From assembly GCA_964482235.1 (NCBI GenBank), contig CAYZWU010000018.1, forward strand, positions 1 through 64,000: a DNA stretch of 64,000 bases. The letters run 5' to 3'. The notes beneath the pieces are model-generated. The model saw only the letters and a list, made by a program, of their open reading frames with translations. It was not told the DNA's origin and made no database searches. The translations under genes were made by a program, and so were the position numbers. The stretch is from CAYZWU01 sp964482235. GTDB lineage: Bacteria; Planctomycetota; B15-G4; CAYZWU01. Every line of letters begins with the position of its first letter. Position 1 is the stretch's first letter. Below are positions 9,047 to 16,960 of this stretch, one piece after another.

Positions 9047-9081
9047 AGCCGCCGCTCTGCAGGCGCCAGGCCCGGGCGGCT
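9047..9081. other. Intercistronic hairpin between rnfA and rnfB
   Basis: A 7-bp inverted repeat (AGCCGCC at 9047-9053, GGCGGCT at 9075-9081) lies in the 68-bp gap between the rnfA stop and the rnfB ribosome site. No T-run follows it on the minus strand. It could be an mRNA processing or stability element that sets RnfB-fusion levels relative to the upstream subunits. It may also be chance in GC-rich DNA. Confidence 0.3.
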
Positions 9082-9096
9082 GATAATCACAAGTTG

Positions 9097-9672
9097 TCAG
9101 ATCATCCCCTTGAACGCGAAGAAGGAGAGCGCCAGGAGCCCGGCCGTGACCAGCCCGATGCCCGTTCCCTCGAGGGGCTTCGGGATCCTCGTGATCTCGA
9201 AGCGCTCGCGAAGGCCGGCAAAGAGAACCAGGGCGAGTCCGAAGCCCGCGGCAGACGCAGCGGAGAAAACGATGGTGTCAAGGAGGCTGAACTCTTCCTG
9301 GATGTTGATGATGGCCGTGCCGAGCACGGCGCAGTTCGTCGTGATCAGGGGAAGAAAGATCCCGAGCGACTTGTAGAGCGCGGGGATCATCTTTTTCAGG
9401 AACAGCTCGACGAACTGGACCAGAGTGGCGATCACCAGGATGAACGCCAGGGTTCGGATGTACTCGATCTCGAAGGGAACCAGGAGCCAGGTCTCCACCA
9501 CCCAGGTGATGGTCCCGGCGAGGGTGAGTACGAAAACAACGGCGGCGGACATGCCGATCGCCGTGTCCATCTTCTTGGAAACGCCGAGAAAGGGGCAGCA
9601 GCCCAGGAACTTGGCGAGCAGGATGTTGTTGATGAAGATCGCGCCGATGATCAATGCGAAGTAGTGGTCCAT
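9097..9672 (-). CDS. rnfA: Electron transport complex subunit RnfA
   Basis: 191 aa, standard length for RnfA, with six membrane helices. The conserved LLAKFLGCCPFLGVSKK segment near residues 20-36 and TTNCAVLG in the fourth helix hold the cysteines known to ligate an intramembrane [2Fe-2S] cluster shared with RnfE. The ATG is preceded by GGGAG at 6 nt. It lies between rnfE and rnfB in the canonical C-D-G-E-A-B order. It is part of the sodium- or proton-translocating core that couples ferredoxin oxidation to the membrane potential. Confidence 0.95.
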   Translation of the reverse strand: MDHYFALIIGAIFINNILLAKFLGCCPFLGVSKKMDTAIGMSAAVVFVLTLAGTITWVVETWLLVPFEIEYIRTLAFILVIATLVQFVELFLKKMIPALYKSLGIFLPLITTNCAVLGTAIINIQEEFSLLDTIVFSAASAAGFGLALVLFAGLRERFEITRIPKPLEGTGIGLVTAGLLALSFFAFKGMI

Positions 9673-9682
9673 CTCCGGCTCC

Positions 9683-10282
9683 CTACCTGGTCAGCCTGTT
9701 GACAACGTTCATGAAACCGAGAAGAAGGCCGAGCGCCACGAAGGCGCCGGGCGCCTGCTGGAGAAAGTAGAAGGGCTCATCGAGAAAGACGGTGTCGCCG
9801 AATGCGAGGGTCAGCGTGCCGGCGCCGAAGAACTCGCGGATCGCTGCGAGAACCGTCAGGGCGATGGTGAAGCCGACGCCCATGCCCAGCCCGTCGGCGA
9901 GGGAGGGGAGCACGGCGTTCTTCCTGGCAAAGGCCTCGGCCCGGCCGAGGATGACGCAGTTGACCACGATCAGCGGGATGAAGAGCCCCAGGCTCTCGGA
10001 GAGCTCGAAGAAGTAGGCCTTCATCAGCATCTCGACGCAGACCACGAAGGTGGCGATGATCACGATGAAGCAGGCCACGCGCACCTCGTTGGGAATGACC
10101 TTCCTGAGCGCGGAGACGAGCACGTTCGAGCAGACCAGGACGAAGGTGGCCGCCAGGCCCATTCCGAATCCGTCCTTGGCCGAGGTCGTCACCGCCAGGG
10201 CGGGACAGAGCCCCAGCACCAGGCGGAAGAGGGGGATCTCCGCCCAGAGCCCCTTGGTGAATTCCTTGGTGATCGAAGTCAT
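9683..10282 (-). CDS. rnfE: Electron transport complex subunit RnfE
   Basis: 199 aa, six predicted membrane helices, homologous to RnfA and NqrD. The conserved LVLGLCPALAVTTSA segment and the VNCVILGRAEAFA segment carry the two cysteines that pair with those of RnfA around the intramembrane iron-sulfur cluster. I start at the ATG of MTSITKEFTKGLW, preceded by GAGG; the open frame extends upstream into rnfG without family similarity. It ends 10 bp before rnfA and begins 16 bp after rnfG, consistent with one transcript. Confidence 0.94.
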   Translation of the reverse strand: MTSITKEFTKGLWAEIPLFRLVLGLCPALAVTTSAKDGFGMGLAATFVLVCSNVLVSALRKVIPNEVRVACFIVIIATFVVCVEMLMKAYFFELSESLGLFIPLIVVNCVILGRAEAFARKNAVLPSLADGLGMGVGFTIALTVLAAIREFFGAGTLTLAFGDTVFLDEPFYFLQQAPGAFVALGLLLGFMNVVNRLTR

Positions 10283-10298
10283 GAAACTAACCTCTGGG

Positions 10299-10925
10299 TT
10301 ACTTCCCGATCTCTCGGGCAATCTGTTCCTTGTGCTTCTCGTAGAATTCCTTCGCAGCGGAAATCGCCTCGGCCACGGCCTGGCTGGAGATCGTGGCACC
10401 GGTGACCGCGTCGATGTCGCCGCCGTCCTTCTTCACCTTGAGGACCTTGTCCGGCCCCATGCCGCGGAACTGCATGGTGAACGACTCCTCCGTGACCCGC
10501 GTGCCGAGGCCCGGCGTCTCGGAGAGAGTGGTGATGCCGATTCCGACGAGGTCGCCCGTCTCCAGGTTGAACCCGGCCATCACACCCAGGTCGCCGCCGA
10601 ATCCGGCGCCGAAGTTCTCGAGCGTGACGGCGAAGGGCTTGCCGTCCTTCTTGATCACGAAGAGAAGGGTGGGCTCTTCCTCACCCTCCAGCTCGACGAG
10701 GAGCTTCTCGGCCAGGAGGTTGTTCTCCACCGTCTCGCGTTCCTTGTCGCCGAGCTTCTTGCCTTCCACGGCTTCGTAGATGTTCGCCACGGCCGGGATC
10801 TTCTTGAACTTGAGGATGTTGTTCTCGGCCTTCTCGTGGGTGAGCTGCTGGAGACCGCCCAGGGCCAGGCCGCTGAGCAGCGTGATCAAGGCGAGAACCT
10901 TTATCATGTTGAAGTATTTACCCAT
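10299..10925 (-). CDS. rnfG: Electron transport complex subunit RnfG (covalent FMN)
   Basis: 208 aa with one N-terminal membrane helix (residues ~7-25) and an FMN-binding domain on the outer face. The motif DAVTGATISS contains the threonine that carries phosphoester-linked FMN in RnfG/NqrC proteins. The length is typical. The start overlaps the rnfD stop by 8 bp. In the Rnf pathway it takes electrons from the membrane clusters and passes them to RnfD FMN and onward to RnfC. Confidence 0.94.
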   Translation of the reverse strand: MGKYFNMIKVLALITLLSGLALGGLQQLTHEKAENNILKFKKIPAVANIYEAVEGKKLGDKERETVENNLLAEKLLVELEGEEEPTLLFVIKKDGKPFAVTLENFGAGFGGDLGVMAGFNLETGDLVGIGITTLSETPGLGTRVTEESFTMQFRGMGPDKVLKVKKDGGDIDAVTGATISSQAVAEAISAAKEFYEKHKEQIAREIGK

Positions 10926-11877
10926 TCTGGATCACCACCCGTTTTATCCGCGGTTTGATTCGGTCGAGAAGCGGATTGAGCACGTTCATCAGGAGCACGG
11001 CAAAGGGGACGGCGTCGGCCCAGATGCCGTAGGCCCGGATCAGGATGATCAGGAATCCCAGTCCCAGCCCGTAGATCACCATCGCGGTCTTGTTGGCCGG
11101 CGACGATGTGGAGTCCGTGGCCAGGAAGAACGCGGCCAGGGCCACGTGCCCGACGAGGAACTGGTCGGCGAGGTTGCCGCTCAGGTCGTTTTGAAAGATG
11201 AAGTAGGAAACGGCGACCCCGGCGATGACGCTGATCGGGATCTGCCACTTGATGTATCCCAACCCCATGAGGGTGACGCCGCCGGCCGCGGTGGCGATGA
11301 TGGCCGCAAGGTGCGGCGCGGCGATGCTGTCCATGTCCACGGGGTAGATGTGGTTGGGCCATGAGAGGAGCAGCACGAGCCATCCCACGATCGCGGGGTG
11401 CATCGGATAGCCGCCGATGCCGCCGAAGATCTGCTTGCCCACGAAGATGGCGATGATCACGCCGAAGATCAGGATCCACCAGGGGACGGTGGGCGGCATC
11501 AGGATCGCCATGATCATGCCTATCAGGGCGCCGTGACCGTTCGTCGCGTGGTAAGGCTGCCGCATGAGAACCTGGCAGATGTACTCGGCCAGGATTCCGA
11601 CGCCCATGCCGAGGGCGACGATTCCGAAGATACCGAAGAGCCAGAGGATCCCGGTATTCACTCCCATTTCCTGGACCAGGGTCTCGATCAATCCTGCCAG
11701 CGGGCCTGCTGCGGATTTCATTTCCCCGGCTCTGTCGCCGAACGAGTGGGCGATCGCTCCCACGAGAACAACGGGTGCGAGCGCCACGATGTAGGCCATG
11801 TTCATCTGCGTGATGCTCGACCGGGTTCGCCAGTGAGGGCCGGGTCCAACGGTGAATTTCGGCATTTCCGAAGACAT
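10918..11877 (-). CDS. rnfD: Electron transport complex subunit RnfD
   Basis: 319 aa, polytopic (eight to nine helices), NqrB/RnfD family. The segment FFLATDSTSSP is the region where RnfD proteins attach FMN to a threonine. The start is taken at MSSEMPKFTVGPGPH because GGAG lies 5 nt upstream; a 19-residue upstream extension is rich in Arg and not family-like. It lies between rnfC (38-bp gap) and rnfG (8-bp overlap). It forms the main ion-translocating membrane subunit. Confidence 0.93.
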   Translation of the reverse strand: MSSEMPKFTVGPGPHWRTRSSITQMNMAYIVALAPVVLVGAIAHSFGDRAGEMKSAAGPLAGLIETLVQEMGVNTGILWLFGIFGIVALGMGVGILAEYICQVLMRQPYHATNGHGALIGMIMAILMPPTVPWWILIFGVIIAIFVGKQIFGGIGGYPMHPAIVGWLVLLLSWPNHIYPVDMDSIAAPHLAAIIATAAGGVTLMGLGYIKWQIPISVIAGVAVSYFIFQNDLSGNLADQFLVGHVALAAFFLATDSTSSPANKTAMVIYGLGLGFLIILIRAYGIWADAVPFAVLLMNVLNPLLDRIKPRIKRVVIQNG

Positions 11878-11914
11878 CTCTGCTCCCACACGGGATCGGA
11901 AGGGAAGGAAAAGC

Positions 11915-13306
11915 CTACCCCTCTGAACCGTCATGCTCCTGTTCCTTTTCGGCGTTTTCGTCTTCAGGTTCGGGCTGTTCCGCGCTGTCCCCTTCGGCCG
12001 CTGCTTCCGCTTCTGCCCTGGCGGCTGCCTCGGCTTCCTTCTTCTGACGGGTCAGCTCCTTGCGGGCGAGGCGGACGAGCTGGAGGAGCGGCCGTCTTGC
12101 CGTACAGACCGAGGCGCAGAGGCCGCACTCGATGCAGTGGGCGAGGCCGAGCTCTTCAGCCCGGTCGTAAAGTTCGAATTCGGCGTAGCGGCCGATGAGC
12201 TGGATCTGCAGGTTGACGGGACAGATGTCGATGCAGCCGCCGCAGTTGATGCACGGTTCGTCGCTCCAGTCGACCACGGCGCCGTCGGGGATCAGCACGA
12301 CGGCATCCACGCCGGCATCGATCGCGCTGTCGAGGGAGTACTGGGCGAAGCCGCGCATCGGGCCGCCGGCCACAACCTTTTCCTTGTCCTTTGGTTCGAG
12401 GCCTACCTGGGCGAAGAGGTCGCTCAGCCGCGTGCCGATGGACACGCTGTAGTTTCCCATCGCATTCCCGTCGGGACCGATCACGGTGAGCACCTTCCTG
12501 TCCTGGATCCGGCCATCCTGGATCGCGTCGAGAGCGGCGATCGCCGTCTCCAGGGCCACCACCTTGGTGGCCTGGCCGCCTCCCGCCTTCAGGGCCACGA
12601 GGGGCTCGAGGCTGTGGGGATATTCCGGTGGGATCGACAGGATCTCGGGATTCTGCTGCGCACAGGCCCTGGCTGCTTCCTGGGCCAGCGGGGCGGGAAC
12701 GGCAAGGATGACCTTCTTCGCGTCGGCGATTCTTCCCATCAGCCGGGCCGCTGTCGCCACATCGGCAAGGCGGTCCTTGAAGACGCGGAGCGAAGCGCTG
12801 ACCTCGGGCTCCCGGTCCGATGCCAGGACGACCACCGTCTCGACGCGATCGCCCGACTCCGGCCTGATGACTGACACGAGGGGGGAGGGATTCAGCGAGT
12901 TCGTGAGGATCCCTGCCGCCTCGATGCGGTCGATCAGGTCCGCCGTGGGCGTTTCGCGCGGATCGAGAGGCTCGAAGGCCCTGGGAGAGGTGTCCGGATC
13001 CGGCTCGACGAGCACCGCCGGTCCTTCCCACCCGCCTCTGACATGAGGCGCTTTCGTGAAGCCCGCCACCTTCCCCTTGACCGGACAGATCAGGAGGATG
13101 CCGTTCCTGCCATTGGCAAGGGGCTGGCCGGGACCGATCTCTGCTCCAATCTCGACCCCTGGAGAACCGAAATTTTCCTCGCTGAAAGCCAGCGAAAAGC
13201 TCAACACGGAGGGAGGTGCGATCTCCGTGATGACTTGCGGTTCTATTTCAAGGGGGAGAGTGGGACGACGATTTCCGAATAGACGATCTAATGCTTTGTA
13301 GGACAA
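11915..13306 (-). CDS. rnfC: RnfC-like subunit lacking the usual NADH/FMN-binding motif
   Basis: 463 aa. The C-terminal half is clearly RnfC: SLBB-like region with GPDGNAMGNYSVSIGT, GGPMRG, then two 4Fe-4S motifs CINCGGCIDICP (352-363) and CIECGLCASVCT (391-402), and a charged Lys/Glu/Ala tail. In the N-terminal half the glycine-rich GGAGFPTHVKL motif, expected at ~131-146, reads AGILTNSLNPSPLVSV. The following NGAECEP stretch is replaced by ASDREPEVS. The FMN and NADH sites of conventional RnfC therefore look lost. It starts at a TTG with GGAG 7 nt upstream and is the first gene of the rnf operon. The protein may now serve mainly as an Fe-S relay. Confidence 0.9.
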   Translation of the reverse strand: MSYKALDRLFGNRRPTLPLEIEPQVITEIAPPSVLSFSLAFSEENFGSPGVEIGAEIGPGQPLANGRNGILLICPVKGKVAGFTKAPHVRGGWEGPAVLVEPDPDTSPRAFEPLDPRETPTADLIDRIEAAGILTNSLNPSPLVSVIRPESGDRVETVVVLASDREPEVSASLRVFKDRLADVATAARLMGRIADAKKVILAVPAPLAQEAARACAQQNPEILSIPPEYPHSLEPLVALKAGGGQATKVVALETAIAALDAIQDGRIQDRKVLTVIGPDGNAMGNYSVSIGTRLSDLFAQVGLEPKDKEKVVAGGPMRGFAQYSLDSAIDAGVDAVVLIPDGAVVDWSDEPCINCGGCIDICPVNLQIQLIGRYAEFELYDRAEELGLAHCIECGLCASVCTARRPLLQLVRLARKELTRQKKEAEAAARAEAEAAAEGDSAEQPEPEDENAEKEQEHDGSEG

Positions 13307-13431
13307 TGGGATGCTCCAAGCAGCGTCATGGAATACCTAAGAACATGTCACAACCTGGACAAGAGGTCAAAGCATATCGAGATCTACAACTTTATCAAGG
13401 ATTTTCCGGCTGGAATGGGTGATTCTTTTCG

Positions 13432-13484
13432 AAAAAGACCGCCCCGGAAGGCTCGCTTTCGATCGCGAAGCATCTCCGGGGCGG
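13432..13484 (-). terminator. Rho-independent terminator of the DUF1566 gene
   Basis: A perfect 10-bp stem (CCGCCCCGGA at 13439-13448 with TCCGGGGCGG at 13475-13484) is followed on the minus strand by TCTTTTTC. It lies about 50 bp after the stop of the DUF1566 gene, so it should insulate that gene from the rnf operon. The 26-nt loop contains a smaller TTCG/CGAA hairpin. Confidence 0.8.
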
Positions 13485-13534
13485 CCTGTCGAGAAGGGGC
13501 ATCACCTCACTGTTGAGGATTGGCACTCCGGCAC

Positions 13535-15022
13535 CTACCGGACATGGACCTCCACGGTGTCATACCACGTTGCATCCAGGGCATCATCCATGTTCGCGTC
13601 CAGGGCGAAGCAGAAGAGGTAGTCGCCTGCTGGAACGACGGCGTTGGAGAGTTCATATTCCGGGAAGCTGAAAATAGGCGCCGTGTAGGCTCGCCGGACA
13701 CCGTAAACCCATCCTGTTGCATTGACATAGGAGTGACGACCGGCAGGCGTGCTGGCAAGGATCCACCAGTCCGCGCTCTGACCGCTGAGATCACCCTGGT
13801 CCAGACTGATCGTGAAGGAAACCTTATCCGTCGGCGACACGGTGATGGGGCCGTCGGAACCGTTTGCCTTCATGTCCAGGGCAGGTGACTCGATTTGCCC
13901 TCCGCGAACGCAGCGGACAAAATTGTAGATGCGCTCGACCAAGGGGGCGCCTTCCGTCTTGGCATCGAAGCGCACGGCGCCGGCGCCGTGCGTATCCTCT
14001 CCACTGGTCCCCATGTCGTCGACGGCGCAGCCGAAGGCCACATACCAGCCATAGTAGTACTCGGGATCGAAAGTGCTGTGGTAGGCACTGGTGCCCGTCC
14101 AGTAGTATCCGTAATCGGGATCGTACATCGTCGTCCCCGGCGGGAGCGGGGTGCAGCTGAAGAAGCTCGTATCGATCGCAGGGCCCAGGTCGGCCGGATC
14201 AACTGCGTTGGGGGACTTGGTGTAGTCGACGATGCTCTGAAGCTCCTTGTTGGTAGGCAGCCTCCAGTCGTCGTATCCGCCGAGCATCAGGTTCTCAGCG
14301 TAAGCCAGGGCGTCTTCCCAGTTCCGCGTGGCGCCGTCATCGGCCTGCTGCCACGTGAGACCGGTCGCCGTGTCCGTCACGGTACCGTCGCCGTTGTCGA
14401 CAAGGCTGTTCGTTCCATAGGAGCTGCCGCGGACACACCGGGCGTAGGCAGGCATCATGGTCCCGTAGCCCTTGATGTGCCCGGTTGCGAAGTTCGTTCC
14501 AAAGGCGGTTTCCTGGCCTCCGTGAGTCAGCCCGACATACTTGGTGCTGGACCAGTACTGGGTGTTCTTGGGATCCATGGGATCGAGCTCGCACACGAAG
14601 TACGCCGTGTCGATGTATGGCCACCCCTGGCTGTAGTCGATGATGGAATAGAGCTCCTTGATCGTGGGCAGTCTCCAGTCGGTGTAACCGGCCAGCGAAA
14701 GGTTGTTAGCCTGGTTCAGGGCACCGCCCCAGGGATGCTTCCTGGGGCCCGGATCCTGCTGCCACATCAGTCCGGTGTTGAGGTCGGTCACCGTACCGTC
14801 GCCGTTGTCCTGAAAGGCGAAGCGAGCACCGTGATACTGCGCATCCTGCCCGTGAAACGGCTTGACGACCCTGGGGAAGGGGGTCAGGACGTCGGCATTG
14901 TCGTAGCATTTGTTCTGACCGGTATCGACAACCGTGTAGTCATTGCCATGCGCGGATATCGACCAGCAGCAGAGAACCGCAAGAAGGGCAACGGCTGCCG
15001 GGAATTTCCTTTTCGAGCTCAT
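13535..15022 (-). CDS. Exported DUF1566 (Lcl-type) protein with ADWW C-terminal module
   Basis: 495 aa. An N-terminal signal peptide (SSKRKFPAAVALLAVLCCW to ~25) is followed by two tandem DUF1566 domains. Each has the pattern TVTDxxTGLxWQQ, then DWRLPTxKELxSIVDY, then CVRG. These fibrinogen/lectin-like folds are common in surface proteins; the substrate is unknown. The last ~110 residues, from LDMKANGSDGP through SADWWI, are a separate beta-rich module also found in two other exported proteins of this window. The start is fixed by AAAGGAGA 5 nt before the ATG, and the open frame extends further upstream without a signal peptide. It has its own terminator. No enzyme motif is visible. Confidence 0.88.
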   Translation of the reverse strand: MSSKRKFPAAVALLAVLCCWSISAHGNDYTVVDTGQNKCYDNADVLTPFPRVVKPFHGQDAQYHGARFAFQDNGDGTVTDLNTGLMWQQDPGPRKHPWGGALNQANNLSLAGYTDWRLPTIKELYSIIDYSQGWPYIDTAYFVCELDPMDPKNTQYWSSTKYVGLTHGGQETAFGTNFATGHIKGYGTMMPAYARCVRGSSYGTNSLVDNGDGTVTDTATGLTWQQADDGATRNWEDALAYAENLMLGGYDDWRLPTNKELQSIVDYTKSPNAVDPADLGPAIDTSFFSCTPLPPGTTMYDPDYGYYWTGTSAYHSTFDPEYYYGWYVAFGCAVDDMGTSGEDTHGAGAVRFDAKTEGAPLVERIYNFVRCVRGGQIESPALDMKANGSDGPITVSPTDKVSFTISLDQGDLSGQSADWWILASTPAGRHSYVNATGWVYGVRRAYTAPIFSFPEYELSNAVVPAGDYLFCFALDANMDDALDATWYDTVEVHVR

Positions 15023-15431
15023 GGTGTTCTCCTTTCGCTCTCGTTGGTTCGCTCTATCCGTTCGGACCGATCTGTATCGAGATTCAAGGGTCGACCGCCG
15101 TTGGTTGCTGCTGATCAAGAAGTTAGGGTTTAGCGGTCTTCTTTTGGTCTTTTTGAATAAACGGGAGACGAAGTGCGGTATCTACAGGCAAAGGGCTTTT
15201 CTTCATTAATCTTCGCCGAATCGGCCGCCTGGAGAGATTTCAACGCCAACCCTGTCCGGAGTGGCCGCCAGTCCCCGGGAACGTGAAAAACCGGCCATGA
15301 GCCGCGGTTATCCGTCGCGTTTCTCTCGTCGTGGCCCTTCGCGGCTTTATCTGGTAGACTGCCTTCCGGATTAGAGGCATCACCTATCAGGTCAGGCAAA
15401 CGGTCAGAACGACGAATCCCGGGAGGTTGCC
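15023..15431. other. Divergent intergenic region (409 bp)
   Basis: It separates the minus-strand DUF1566 gene from the plus-strand beta-helix gene and must contain both promoters. The part at 15120-15215 is AT-richer than the surroundings. I see no convincing -35/-10 pair, long inverted repeat or extra gene. Confidence 0.5.
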
Positions 15432-16817
15432 ATGAAGTCCCTTCTAGCGCTCTCGCTTCTCTTCCTGTGCCACTCCACCTGCTTTTCGGCGATTTTCTAC
15501 GTCCCCGACGACTTCGGGATGATCCAGGAAGCCGTCGACCAGGCTCTTGACAACGACACGGTGATCGTCAGGCCGGGGACCTACTTCGAGAACATCGATT
15601 TCCTCGGCAAGGCCATCGTCGTCAGGAGTGAAAAGGGACCGGCGGTCACGGTCGTGGACGGCAATCAGGCCGGGCCGGTCGCGACCTTCGCGAACGGCGA
15701 GGGTAGGGATTCGGTGCTGGAGGGCTTCCGCCTCAGCAACGGTCTAGGCTGGGACGGCGGCGGGATCGCATGCCGGAGCTCCTCCCCGACCATTTCGGCC
15801 AACACGATTGCACAGAACGGAACCTACTTCGGCGGAGGCGGGATCAGGTGTGACAGCTCTTCCCCTCTGATCTCGGGCAACGTCATCTCGAACAACTGGT
15901 CGTCCGACGGATACGGCGGTGGAATCTGCTGCACTTTCTCCGACCCGATCATCTCGAACAACGTGATCAGGGACAACGAGATGATCCAGTGCGGCGAAAA
16001 GGGAGGCGGGATCTATTGCAGGGATTCCTCCCCCTTGATCGCGAACAACATCATCACCGGGAACTCGGGGAACTACGGCTCCGGGGGCGGCATCTTCTGT
16101 CAGGACTCCGCCGCGACGATGATCAACAACACGGTCTGCGGGAACACGACACTTCGCGAGGGCGGCGGGATCTGCTGCTCCGGCGGCACCGCGGCGATCG
16201 TCAACACGATCCTCCGGGACAATGCGGCAGGCAGCGACCCTCAGGTTCATGGAGACGGCGTGAGCGTGACGTTCTGCAACGTGGAAGGCGGCTGGCCGGG
16301 CCAAGGCAACATCGACGCTGATCCGCTCTTCGTAGATCCCCTTGCGGGCGACTTCCATCTCACGTTCGATTCTCCTTGCCGCAACCGGGGTGACAACAAC
16401 GCGATCCCCCCGGCCATGGAGGAGGACTGGGAAGGCGATCCCCGCATCGTGCAGGGCGTCGTGGACATCGGCGCCGACGAGTTCTACTTTCACCTCTACG
16501 AGACCGGTCCGGCGCTCCCCGGCACCCCGATCGATATCAAGGTCGTGGGATATCCCGGCACGGCGCCCGTCAGGCTCGGTCTCGGCGCCGGCATTCTGGA
16601 TCCGCCGCTGCACACGGCTTACGGCTATCTCTTTCTGGCGTCGCCGATCCGGCAGTTCGATCTCGGAACGATCCCCTTGACCGGCGTGCTGATCCACTCG
16701 GCAACGATTCCCGCAACGTGGCATTCCGGCGACCAGAAACCGCTTCAAGCTTTGGTCGGACCCCTGGGCGCATCCGGATCGCGGCTCACCAACCTGCTCC
16801 TGCTGACCGTGGAGTGA
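15432..16817 (+). CDS. Exported right-handed parallel beta-helix protein
   Basis: 461 aa with a signal peptide (to ~19, SAIFYVPDDFG following). Residues 20-75 (VPDDFGMIQEAVDQAL, VRPGTYFENI) are the typical N-terminal cap of pectate-lyase/NosD-like helices. Residues ~85-285 are repeated turns of the form GGGIxCxxSSPxIxxNxI. A C-terminal beta module at ~360-461 ends in ALVGPLG and NLLLLTVE, as in other proteins of this window. No polysaccharide-lyase catalytic residues are evident, so binding rather than catalysis is equally likely. The ATG follows GGGAGG at 5 nt. It is probably monocistronic. Confidence 0.87.
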   Translation: MKSLLALSLLFLCHSTCFSAIFYVPDDFGMIQEAVDQALDNDTVIVRPGTYFENIDFLGKAIVVRSEKGPAVTVVDGNQAGPVATFANGEGRDSVLEGFRLSNGLGWDGGGIACRSSSPTISANTIAQNGTYFGGGGIRCDSSSPLISGNVISNNWSSDGYGGGICCTFSDPIISNNVIRDNEMIQCGEKGGGIYCRDSSPLIANNIITGNSGNYGSGGGIFCQDSAATMINNTVCGNTTLREGGGICCSGGTAAIVNTILRDNAAGSDPQVHGDGVSVTFCNVEGGWPGQGNIDADPLFVDPLAGDFHLTFDSPCRNRGDNNAIPPAMEEDWEGDPRIVQGVVDIGADEFYFHLYETGPALPGTPIDIKVVGYPGTAPVRLGLGAGILDPPLHTAYGYLFLASPIRQFDLGTIPLTGVLIHSATIPATWHSGDQKPLQALVGPLGASGSRLTNLLLLTVE

Positions 16818-16960
16818 TCCCGCCTGCAGTCGTATCCGCTGCGGTGAAGAATGCGCGGCCTCGGTCCCTGCGGCAGCTGCAACCTCCGGGGCTCCGGCGT
16901 ATATACAATCCAGGGAAAGCTGCAAGCCTGAATTCAGTTTCTTGGATGGAGGATCTCATC

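Noticed and set aside
13307..13430. Possible -35/-10 pair for the rnf operon
   Set aside because: Several TTGxxx hexamers occur on the minus strand but none is followed at 16-18 nt by an acceptable -10, so I did not annotate a promoter.
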